Below, one piece after another: positions 8,770 through 17,633 of a DNA stretch of 50,433 nucleotides. This DNA is from Patescibacteria group bacterium. GTDB taxonomy: Bacteria; Patescibacteriota; Microgenomatia; JAMCZE01. The translations under genes and the position numbers were made by a program. Numbering within the stretch: the stretch's first letter is position 1; each line of letters starts with the position of its first letter. The stretch is taken from positions 1-50,433 of the forward strand of contig JAMCZE010000008.1 of the NCBI GenBank assembly GCA_023485845.1, given 5' to 3'. The notes under the pieces are model-generated. The model had not been told where the DNA came from. It did no database searches and saw only the letters and a list, made by a program, of their open reading frames with translations.

Positions 8770-10176
8770 ATGAGAAAAATCTTATTCGGTTTGATTTTAT
8801 TAGTAACTGCAGCTTTATTGGTCAGCCCAAAAATCGTTTTGGCCGCTAACAACGACACTTATGTATCTAACGTCTACGACAGTTTGGTGGTTAGCATCAC
8901 TAACAGCATCACCGGCACTTTTGACAGACAGGGGAAGTTAGAAAAACCCGGGGCAATCACCTTCCTGTCTCAAACTATGGGTCTAATGAGTTCCGTGAAA
9001 CCGGCTTCCGGAGTGGATTTCACCCGTTATCTGGCCAGCCACTTCCAGATTCCGGGAACGCCAAAACCCGCCTATGCTGCCTCGGTGGGAGGGATTGGTT
9101 TTGATTCCCTCCAGCCACTGCTGGTTTTTTGGACCGTGATGCGCAACCTGGCCTACATGTTTTTTGCCATTGTCTTTGTGGTGATTGGCATGATGATCAT
9201 GTTCCGGGTGAAAATTGACCCAAAGACAACGGCCAATATCCAAACCGCTCTGCCAAAAATCATCATGGCTCTAATTGTCGTCACTTTTTCCTACGCCATC
9301 GCCGGGTTTTTAATCGACATCATGTATGTGCTTATTGGTTTGATTATTAGCCTGGCCACCAGTCTGGCTGTCAATAAAGCCGGGGTCAATCTTGCCCCAG
9401 AATTTACCGGCCTGATTGCCAATAACTCCATTTTTGCTTTTTGGTTAAACGGCAGCGGGTCCGGACCGGCGGGAGGAGTCAACGCCGCAGCAGCGGCCGC
9501 TGTGGCTCAAGCCGTTGATAGTTTTGTCAAAGGACCACTGGGCGCGGCCGGAGGATCAATTGCCGGACTCATCGGCGGATCAATCGCCTGGTTAATCTTT
9601 GCTGTCGCCATTCTTTTTGTGCTCTTTAAAACCTGGTGGGCTTTATTGGGAGCCTATGGATCAATCATTCTCAACATCATTGTTGCCCCATTATGGTTGA
9701 TGTTGGACGCCATTCCCGGGCAAAACCAATTCGAGGCCTGGATCCGCAGCATGTTGGCAAATCTGTTGGCTTTTCCCCTGGTAATCGGGATGATATTTAT
9801 TGCCTGGGTCCTGACTGCCTCGGATATTTATCAGAATGGTTTTGTTCCGCCATTGATTGGCGGCAACACCCAAGGAGCAATCCAAGCCATCGTCGGCCTG
9901 GCTATTCTCCTAACAATTCCCAAAACTGTGGAAATAATGCAACAAGTCTTGAAAGCGCCGCAAAGCAAGTTTGCCACTGCTTGGGGTGAAGCTGTCAGCT
10001 GGGGCTACCAACATAGTGGTGTTCCCTTAGGTATTGGCATGGCCACTGGCACAGGCAAGGCAGGCGCTAGAGAAGGCCTGGAGAGAGTTCGAACTGCAGG
10101 AACAGGAACATTCGTGGAAAGACTGGCCGATGTTGGTATCGCCGCCGGACAAAACGCAAAATGGTGGACTAGGTAG
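8770..10176 (+). CDS. Polytopic membrane protein, VirB6/TrbL-like
   Basis: Signal peptide plus multiple TM, follows four VirB2-like genes. Confidence 0.5.
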   Translation: MRKILFGLILLVTAALLVSPKIVLAANNDTYVSNVYDSLVVSITNSITGTFDRQGKLEKPGAITFLSQTMGLMSSVKPASGVDFTRYLASHFQIPGTPKPAYAASVGGIGFDSLQPLLVFWTVMRNLAYMFFAIVFVVIGMMIMFRVKIDPKTTANIQTALPKIIMALIVVTFSYAIAGFLIDIMYVLIGLIISLATSLAVNKAGVNLAPEFTGLIANNSIFAFWLNGSGSGPAGGVNAAAAAAVAQAVDSFVKGPLGAAGGSIAGLIGGSIAWLIFAVAILFVLFKTWWALLGAYGSIILNIIVAPLWLMLDAIPGQNQFEAWIRSMLANLLAFPLVIGMIFIAWVLTASDIYQNGFVPPLIGGNTQGAIQAIVGLAILLTIPKTVEIMQQVLKAPQSKFATAWGEAVSWGYQHSGVPLGIGMATGTGKAGAREGLERVRTAGTGTFVERLADVGIAAGQNAKWWTR

Positions 10177-12000
10177 CTAAATCGTCAAGGATTCACCACG
10201 TCCAATCGTTGTGGCCCGAATTGCACTGGTCACGACTTCCGCCCTAGTGCTACCCCCAATCAAGCCCACACCGGCTGATTTCAATACTCCCCGAACATAA
10301 TTGTAGCGAACCTTGTGTCTCCAGGATTCCACCTCCTTATTTAGTCGCGCCTTTCTTGCTGGGTTTGAATTCCAATACCCAATATTCGATCCAGGCATGA
10401 GTTCCTCAGCAACCACTACATCTCCAATAACATCATCAACTAGTTTGTTGGTCTTACGTAAACCAGCCTCAGATAAATCCTCCTTGGAAATACCGTAGCC
10501 GGTTAGCATTGTAAATAATTTGGCGGCATCGGAGACATTGATGGCATAAACCAGATCCACTGCCGGCCGAAGAATATTTCCGTGCCATTTGATGTTGCGC
10601 AGTAAGTGGTTGGGGTCGGCCTCCATTGCTTCTCGGAGAGAAATCTCCGGCGTCGGTGCTCCAGTTGCCGGATTGATATAGGCATAAGGGACAGTGTCGA
10701 GCATAGGAAGTAATAATTTTTTTGGGAAACATCCAGTCAGTGTTTCTTTAGGCCCCCCCGATCTTTCTGTCTTGGAAGCAAATTGCTGTTTTCTCCATTG
10801 TTCAAAATAGGTGAGTCTGGAAGTGGCATCAGAGTCGCTTGTTTTTGCTCCCCTAGCCATATCACCAGCATGATTATCGCCAGAGGCAGCTTCCCGCCAA
10901 ACATGAGCTAGTCTCCACCCCAGTCTTTCCGCATCCTCATCATTGCCGGCATGAACCTTAACGGCATCGTGAATAATTTTTTCTTGTTCGGGGGAAAGAT
11001 ATTCAGAAAAAATATTGCGTGCCGTATGCACTCCATCATACGGTTGGCCCCGGGCAATCATTCGATAAGCCCAGAAGGCTTTACTTACCCTGTCGCCAGT
11101 TAGCTCTCCTTGTCCCGGTGGCGGCAACATAGCTGCAATTGATTCAATATGATCTGGCGTAAGTTCGGAATTTTGCCCCAAAAGGTCCTGAACTTTTGTG
11201 TATGCATCAACTACCGGAGCACCGCCCCGCCAAATCATGAACCGATTATGCAATGTTTGGCGCGCTCGGCACTCGGCTGTTAGCCTCTCTTTCAGGGTTT
11301 TTGCAGTGTTGGCCCCCTCGGACACAATATGAACAGGGATATTTGCGATTGCTGGCTGCATTTTTTCTAAGGCTTTAGAAATGGTAAGACCAGATGGGCT
11401 TTTCAATTCCAGCAGTTGGTCCCACGGTTGTGTCGGCGGATAAAGAACATCTGTCTGTTCAAGTAAACTTATCTGTTCCCTAACTAGCCTTCTCCAGCCT
11501 TCAGCATTGGGCGGCAACTCCGGACTGCCTAACATACTCTCGCTACTTCTCACGGTAGTCAATTGTGTATTAATACCGCTTGCTACCCGAATAACATCCG
11601 CATCCCCTGCATTAACAGTTCCATTTGCCACCAACTCGCCAAGTGCTTTTAATGCGTCATTCAAATTTTGTGATGTTGGGTGTTCAAATAAATTCAAAGG
11701 GGCGATGACTCTATTGACAATATTTGCGTCGCCAACTCTTAAGGCTGCATTGGGATTAGTTATGAATTCATCATTGGCCCATGCCCCCCCGCCGATAGGC
11801 GGATATCCCTTTTCAATTAATTGATTGATTGCTTCCTGCTTCTGTTTTGGGTAGGGGTCATTGCTAAGGGCATGTCTAGCCACATCTGTTGCCCACAAGC
11901 TCCTAGCTAACTCAACTCTTTCTGTTGAAGGACGTTTTCTCTCTACTTTCTCATGACTGCTTTTAATACCTATTTCATTGTCAACACTTGATTCTGCCAT
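10177..12000 (-). CDS. Hypothetical protein (607 aa)
   Basis: Long ORF, convergent with the VirB6-like gene; no domain recognised. Confidence 0.6.
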   Translation of the reverse strand: MAESSVDNEIGIKSSHEKVERKRPSTERVELARSLWATDVARHALSNDPYPKQKQEAINQLIEKGYPPIGGGAWANDEFITNPNAALRVGDANIVNRVIAPLNLFEHPTSQNLNDALKALGELVANGTVNAGDADVIRVASGINTQLTTVRSSESMLGSPELPPNAEGWRRLVREQISLLEQTDVLYPPTQPWDQLLELKSPSGLTISKALEKMQPAIANIPVHIVSEGANTAKTLKERLTAECRARQTLHNRFMIWRGGAPVVDAYTKVQDLLGQNSELTPDHIESIAAMLPPPGQGELTGDRVSKAFWAYRMIARGQPYDGVHTARNIFSEYLSPEQEKIIHDAVKVHAGNDEDAERLGWRLAHVWREAASGDNHAGDMARGAKTSDSDATSRLTYFEQWRKQQFASKTERSGGPKETLTGCFPKKLLLPMLDTVPYAYINPATGAPTPEISLREAMEADPNHLLRNIKWHGNILRPAVDLVYAINVSDAAKLFTMLTGYGISKEDLSEAGLRKTNKLVDDVIGDVVVAEELMPGSNIGYWNSNPARKARLNKEVESWRHKVRYNYVRGVLKSAGVGLIGGSTRAEVVTSAIRATTIGRGESLTI

Positions 12001-12023
12001 GGACCGATTTTATCACACTATCC

Positions 12024-14396
12024 CTACTCACATAAAGAAATTGATGATTGGGCGTCGTTGATGATCTCACCGAGGAATGGCATTTGATCCAAAATGGCAC
12101 CGGTCTGACAAGTGCCGATGTTATTGGGGTCAGTGAAATAGTCGTTGGTCAAATTGGGATATAAAAGAATCTGATAGTGCACATGGGTGCCGGTGGTGGT
12201 GCATTGGGAAGCACCCAATCCGCCGCAGATTTGTCCAGAATAAGTTTCCCCAATGGGGTCACCCCTTTTAACAATTACATTTTTCGTCTCATCGAGATTT
12301 TGCGCTGGTAACCCATCGTTGGCCAAATGCAAATAGGCCACAATGTAGCTGTTGTCCAAACTGCGAATATAGACCACCCCACCCAGAGCCGGATAGCAAA
12401 ACCCGGTGGGAGAAAGAAGCGGTGTGCAAGTGGCCGTCGTCGGGCCAGTGTCAAAAGCGCTTTTAATCACCACTCCGTCAACGGTGGAATAAACCGTGGT
12501 CTGCGGCCCGGCAATGTCCATTCCCCCTTTAGAATGGCTGCTGCAAGTGCGCCCCCAACCGAAAAGGTCCAAAAAAGTGCCGCAGTGGTCCTCTTCGTGA
12601 TAGCTTGCCGGACAACTGATAGGCTTTCCGTCAGCATCGCGCTGTGGATCGACTTTGTCATTTGGGTCGGAATTATTCACACATTTAACCGGCTCCAGAT
12701 CCAATGATGAGATCTTGCCGGAAGCGGGATAACCAAACGGCGGCTTAATCTTGGGTGACCCAATAGTGACCTTAGTGGTGATGCTTTCTGTTTCGTCTGC
12801 TGGTTCGTTCTCTCCTTTCCCGGTCACATTAATCGTGTTTAATAACACTGAGTCATTAAATCGAGGATCATTAATAGTCACTGTGTAGGTAAGCCTAAGT
12901 GGTGTGTCTGGCGTGGTTGTGCCACCCGTCAGAGTTCCCCTAACCATCGGCGGGCGATCACCTTTTCCCACAGAGGTCAATTGATATTCAACTCTGCTCA
13001 CTGTCACGTTCTCCACCGGGGTTGTCACCGTCAATGTGTAGGTAATGTTGGCATTGTCGGAATATGAAGAAATTTCGGCCGGATCCGCGGTTTGCTCCAG
13101 TTTGAAAGTGATTTTTGCCTCCTGGCCCTCCGTCGCTTGAGCCGGCAAAAGAATGATTAGCAGTGCTGCCACACCAACTAATAATGGGGTTAGCACCACC
13201 ACTAAGGGGGCGACAAAAGAAAGTGATAAACCAGCCAAAGCGGCGGAGGAAAAAGCCGATATGGCGGCCGCGCCGGAACTGAGCCCGGAAATAATCGACG
13301 GGATGATGGTTTCAATCCCCAAACCGGTGATGAAAGCCGCCGTCATGGCCGCCGGGCCAAAAGGCGACGCAAGCAACATCAGGGTTGTCGCCAAACCATG
13401 GCTAAGGAAAAAACTCAAGAGGTAACCCACTGCCAGACTAGCACCAAAAGCCAGCTTTTTCAGGGCATCCCGGATCGGCTGGGGAATCCGATTCCAAACA
13501 GCCTTCACCGCTCCCCAAACTCTTTTTGCCACTTCCAAAGCCGCGGCCACAGCCTGGCCGCCGGGAATCAGGGCAATCAGACCCTCAAGGGCATCGGAGG
13601 CCACTTCTTTGACCGCTTTTTTTGTTACCTCTTTGGCAACCTTTTTTGCTCCTTTGGCAACACTCTTGGTCACTGCTTTTTGGGCCGCCTTCTCCGCGGT
13701 TTTTTTGGCAACATCTGCGGCCGCGTTTTTTCCGGGGACCCAGAAAAGATTACGTACCCAAGAGATGGGATTTCGCAAAAAAACTCTGACTTCTGTGCGC
13801 CAGCCACCGGCCGGGCGTGCCAGATTAATGGGAGCCTCCACCACCTGCCGGGCCATCTGCACTGCCGGTTGATAGGTTATCTTTCTTGAAATTGGAGCTC
13901 TTTGCTGATCCGGTCCATTGGCAGTTTGCTCTTCCCTGATAATGTCATCCCGAACAATTTGATCCGCCGCGTTGGCGGCAATTTCCCGGGCATCAGTGGT
14001 GTTTTTGCCCCGTTGGTTGGCAAACTCCTGATACCATTTTTTGAAATTATCATTCCAACTCTTGCGGCGATTGGTCGTTTTCTTCCGATCCTCGTCCAAT
14101 TGATCAAGATCTTGCTTAGTCGGCTGGCCATTCTTCAAGTCTTTCTCGATTTGGTCCAAAACAACTAACCGGGCTTGCTGCCAGCCATCGGCGTGGTCAA
14201 AAAATTCCTTTGGTTTTTCTCCAAGAAGCTGCTCCACTTTAGAAATTTCCGCATCCCGGGGCACTTCCATCTCCACGTCTTTTTCAACAAAACTGTTCGT
14301 CGGGGCCTTGGGATCTTGCTCCCACTTGAGGGCCAGCAGAAGAACATCATTCCACGACAAAACTATTGCGGGCTCATTCTCTGCCATAGCTTTCAT
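12024..14396 (-). CDS. Large membrane protein with C-terminal M23 peptidase-like domain
   Basis: Cytoplasmic N-terminus, TM block, beta-rich region, C-terminal HSKGGMDIAGPQTTVYSTVDGVV...GTHVHYQILLYP. Confidence 0.7.
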   Translation of the reverse strand: MKAMAENEPAIVLSWNDVLLLALKWEQDPKAPTNSFVEKDVEMEVPRDAEISKVEQLLGEKPKEFFDHADGWQQARLVVLDQIEKDLKNGQPTKQDLDQLDEDRKKTTNRRKSWNDNFKKWYQEFANQRGKNTTDAREIAANAADQIVRDDIIREEQTANGPDQQRAPISRKITYQPAVQMARQVVEAPINLARPAGGWRTEVRVFLRNPISWVRNLFWVPGKNAAADVAKKTAEKAAQKAVTKSVAKGAKKVAKEVTKKAVKEVASDALEGLIALIPGGQAVAAALEVAKRVWGAVKAVWNRIPQPIRDALKKLAFGASLAVGYLLSFFLSHGLATTLMLLASPFGPAAMTAAFITGLGIETIIPSIISGLSSGAAAISAFSSAALAGLSLSFVAPLVVVLTPLLVGVAALLIILLPAQATEGQEAKITFKLEQTADPAEISSYSDNANITYTLTVTTPVENVTVSRVEYQLTSVGKGDRPPMVRGTLTGGTTTPDTPLRLTYTVTINDPRFNDSVLLNTINVTGKGENEPADETESITTKVTIGSPKIKPPFGYPASGKISSLDLEPVKCVNNSDPNDKVDPQRDADGKPISCPASYHEEDHCGTFLDLFGWGRTCSSHSKGGMDIAGPQTTVYSTVDGVVIKSAFDTGPTTATCTPLLSPTGFCYPALGGVVYIRSLDNSYIVAYLHLANDGLPAQNLDETKNVIVKRGDPIGETYSGQICGGLGASQCTTTGTHVHYQILLYPNLTNDYFTDPNNIGTCQTGAILDQMPFLGEIINDAQSSISLCE

Positions 14397-14405
14397 CCTA
14401 GCAGA
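14377..14405 (-). repeat. 29-bp repeat copy 1, gene-start module encoding MKAMAE
   Basis: TTCTCTGCCATAGCTTTCATCCTAGCAGA identical to 38081-38109. Confidence 0.85.
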
Positions 14406-14453
14406 AATTTGACCCTTGTGTCATTTCGAGAAGCGCGATACTATAGTATTAAT

Positions 14454-14847
14454 ATGCCAGCCAATCCACCGTCGCCGGATCAAGGTCACACCAGGCTAGC
14501 CAAAGAGGTTCTTCCTCCATCCGGTTATGCAATAAGCCCCAACAGAAGCCGATGGACCGGTCCGGATGGGAGAGGCGGCCCGGTGGTCCCGGTTGAAAGC
14601 CAAAACCTATTGGTACCCGATGGGGTTAACAGCAAGGCGGGAGAATTAGCCCAGGCGGTAATGACTAATGTCAAGACCCATGTGGCTAACTTGGAACAAT
14701 CCGGAGGAAACCAAGGCAGGAATATCCCCGATATTCATGCAGCAGCGGCTAATGAAATTGCCAGTGATGTGGAAAGCCGGGTTGTTAAGGTTAGCCGCCC
14801 CACCGACCAGGAGATTAAAACCGCAGAACAAACCTATTTGACACGAA
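14454..14847 (+). pseudogene. 5' half of a core gene interrupted by the island (ORF runs on to 14861 inside the TIR)
   Basis: Plus-strand ORF MPANPPSPDQGHTRL...TAEQTYLTR broken at the TIR2 boundary; matching headless ORF at 36070-36839. Confidence 0.6.
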
Positions 14848-14971
14848 GTCGTTATATTTAAAAATTCGAACTGATTTTAAAAATTTAAATCGTTAGGTCT
14901 CCGCCCCGCCTGCGGGCGGGGCTTATTGTATCGCTCCGGCCCTCGCTCTTGCTCGGGCCTTCGCTTTTTCG
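14848..14971 (+). repeat. TIR2 left copy
   Basis: GTCGTTATATTTAAAAATTCGAACTG...CTCCGCCCCGCCTGCGGGCGGGGC...GCTTTTTCG. Confidence 0.85.
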
Positions 14972-15788
14972 TTTTAATTTCTTTTTTGCACGCGCGACGA
15001 ACGACGACGGCGTTCGAAGGAATTTAGAACCGCAATTCAACGCAGTTGAATTATATCATTTTTCCCGAATCGGCCAAAATGGTGGAAAATGGCCGATTCG
15101 TGCCTGGAATTGCTACTATTTATATAGGTTTTCGAGCTCGCTGAGCCTGAGCACAAGTTGAGCGTGGAACCTCTGGAATTTGGCCGATTCCGGCTCCGCC
15201 GGTTTGGTTTTTCCCGCCCCCCACTAACACTTCGCTTTAGTACAAGAGTACAAGACCGAAACAACCCACCCACCCGATTTGTTGTTGGCGGCGACCCCAT
15301 TCATCGCGCGCTGAGCCGCCTAGGGGCGGCTTGCGACGAAAGGTTTTCTATTCTAGAAAGTTCCTACTGCGCGTCCTGTCGGCCTTTTGATGACTTCCTT
15401 GTCCAACATTACGCTTTCTGTTTCGGCCTACCAAAGAACTGACTTTTGAGGCTCGCGCGTTCTGGGGTGATCCGCTATTCGCCCCCGCCTTCTTTGTTTG
15501 TACCCCTTCCTGTTTTTGTAGGGCTCCGGCGACAGCGCTTAAGGATTATTTTATTTAACATTTTAGTCGCCGTTCGCGAGGACAACCATGGGCTCACCCC
15601 GCGCTTTCTTTCCCCTTAAGGATTATCTTGCGGGGGTCGCGTTAGGAGAAAAAGCTATTTGGAGTTTTCCTTCCCTCGAAAGTTTGCCTGACGCTTTTTC
15701 TCCTTTCAGCTTTGAGTTCTTGAGGGGCGGGGGCGGCGGGGCCGCCAACACAAAAGATTTTTTGGGTCGTTTTTGCTAGACTGATTAT

Positions 15789-16931
15789 ATGGACGATCCT
15801 TCTTCTGACCAGACGCAGACGCAAGACACAACACCACAACCAACAGTTTCACCGGCTGATCAACCGCCGGTGGAAACTCCACCGGAACAACCACCACAAA
15901 ATCCACCCACTGAAACTCCAGCAACAGAAACACCGGAACCAACCGAAACAAAAACAGAAACACCAACTCAATCGGAGCAAACTCCTGTTACTGAAGCATC
16001 AGCACCACAACCTGAACTGCCACCAGTCGACATTCCCATTCCCAATTTCCGTTTCCCGTTTAATGGTGATTATCCCGTAACTTTTCCTTTCAACGCCCAA
16101 GCAACAACTGGTGAAATGAAAGCCAAGTTTTCCCAGTGGGGAATTACCGGTCATCACGGAATTGATTTTGGTTTACCGGGGGGAACAGAGGTTTTAGCTG
16201 TTGATGCAGGCAAGATTTTGCAGTCCAGTGAGAACGGTGATTACGGAATTTCTGTTACCATTCAACATCCGTGGGGACAATCTTTATACGCACATCTGAA
16301 AGAAACAAAAGTTTCAGAAGACCAAGAAGTTAAAGCCGGAGATTTAATTGGCATTTCCGATCAAACTGGTTCTGCCTTTGGTCCCCATTTGCATTTTGGA
16401 ATAAAACCAAACAATCCAAACGAAAGTAATGGCTATCTTGGTTTTATTGATCCTACCCAATATTTACCAGCCGTTTCCCAAATCCCCCAAGTCCCACAAA
16501 CTCCTCAACAAGAGCCGGAAAAGCCCAAAGAAGAACCGGCACCAGTTCAACAACCAGTGCAGCCCGAACCAATTCCGGAACCAACAATTAACATTGAACC
16601 AGAAAAACCAGTTGAACAACCCCAAATTCCTCAACCTCCTCAAGTCCCACAAGTGAGTGATGAAGAAATTCAAAAACAAGTGGACGATAAATTAAAAACT
16701 GAATTAGACGCCAGAAGATTAAAAGCTAATCAAGCAAGACAAACAAAAAGAGAAGAACACTTAATACAGATTGAAAAATTAATTGAGACAAAGAAACAAA
16801 TTAACAATAACGACGTTTGTGATTTACTTCATGTTGCCCAAAGTACTGCCACCAACTATTTAGAGGATTTAGTTAAACGGGGAACTATCAAAACCGAAGG
16901 TAAAGCTAAAGCCACCGTTTATCACTTCTAG
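15789..16931 (+). CDS. M23 peptidase-like domain between Pro/Thr/Gln-rich linkers, C-terminal winged HTH
   Basis: GITGHHGIDFGLPGGTEVLAVDAGKI...SAFGPHLHFGI; C-terminal LIETKKQINNNDVCDLLHVAQSTATNYLEDLVKRGTIKTEG. Confidence 0.75.
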   Translation: MDDPSSDQTQTQDTTPQPTVSPADQPPVETPPEQPPQNPPTETPATETPEPTETKTETPTQSEQTPVTEASAPQPELPPVDIPIPNFRFPFNGDYPVTFPFNAQATTGEMKAKFSQWGITGHHGIDFGLPGGTEVLAVDAGKILQSSENGDYGISVTIQHPWGQSLYAHLKETKVSEDQEVKAGDLIGISDQTGSAFGPHLHFGIKPNNPNESNGYLGFIDPTQYLPAVSQIPQVPQTPQQEPEKPKEEPAPVQQPVQPEPIPEPTINIEPEKPVEQPQIPQPPQVPQVSDEEIQKQVDDKLKTELDARRLKANQARQTKREEHLIQIEKLIETKKQINNNDVCDLLHVAQSTATNYLEDLVKRGTIKTEGKAKATVYHF

Positions 16932-16934
16932 TTT

Positions 16935-17312
16935 TTATTTTGTCGCTACTGGTGCCGTAACTGGTGTAACTGTTTGTGTGGTTATTTTCCCGTTTGTACT
17001 TTCTTCTGTTACCGTCTTTACAGTTTGGGCGACATTAAACATTTGGGGAAATCGTAACCGATACAAACTTTCGAGAAAATCAGTTCCTGCGTATCCAGCA
17101 AGTAAAGATATTCTCCAATCACCATCAGCAATCAGTCCTGAAACAATTCCAACAATCCCTGAAACCAAAAGGGTAAAACCAAAATACTGCCAGTGAATTT
17201 TAAACTCGTCGGGGTTTTGGGATTGTTTTAGGATTCCAACTAGTCCTCGTACCAATCCACCACCAAGTCCTGTCAGTAGATGATAAATTTGAAACTCTAA
17301 ATTAATCGTCAT
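16935..17312 (-). CDS. Small membrane protein, possibly holin-like
   Basis: 2 TM segments; 4-nt overlap with upstream TrpR-like gene. Confidence 0.5.
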   Translation of the reverse strand: MTINLEFQIYHLLTGLGGGLVRGLVGILKQSQNPDEFKIHWQYFGFTLLVSGIVGIVSGLIADGDWRISLLAGYAGTDFLESLYRLRFPQMFNVAQTVKTVTEESTNGKITTQTVTPVTAPVATK

Positions 17313-17623
17313 GTTTTTACCACCTCCTTAACTTTTTGTACTTTTGTACTATTGTGCAAGACTGCAAAGCCACCCTTCCCAAACTTTATTACTTGTCCAA
17401 TCTTTGAAATGGTCGAAGTGCTAACAGGAATTTCTGCTGCAATTTCTTCGTAGGTTTTTCCATCAAGAATCAACTTTGCTATTTTTAATCTTTGGGCAAG
17501 ATCAAGGGTTTCTTCCGGAGAAAACAAATCTTCGATAAATTTTGCTAGATTCTTTTTGGTTTTAACTTTGAAAAAAGAATTAATTACTAACTGGGTATCT
17601 TTGTTTAAATTAATCTTGTCCAT
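17309..17623 (-). CDS. TrpR/YerC-like HTH protein
   Basis: DLFSPEETLDLAQRLKIAKLILDGKTYEEIAAEIPVSTSTISKIGQ. Confidence 0.75.
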   Translation of the reverse strand: MDKINLNKDTQLVINSFFKVKTKKNLAKFIEDLFSPEETLDLAQRLKIAKLILDGKTYEEIAAEIPVSTSTISKIGQVIKFGKGGFAVLHNSTKVQKVKEVVKT

Positions 17624-17633
17624 ATATTTATTA

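Noticed and set aside
15588-15779. ORF 15588-15779 as a gene
   Set aside because: Low-complexity translation in a hairpin-rich region, no start signal or homology recognised.
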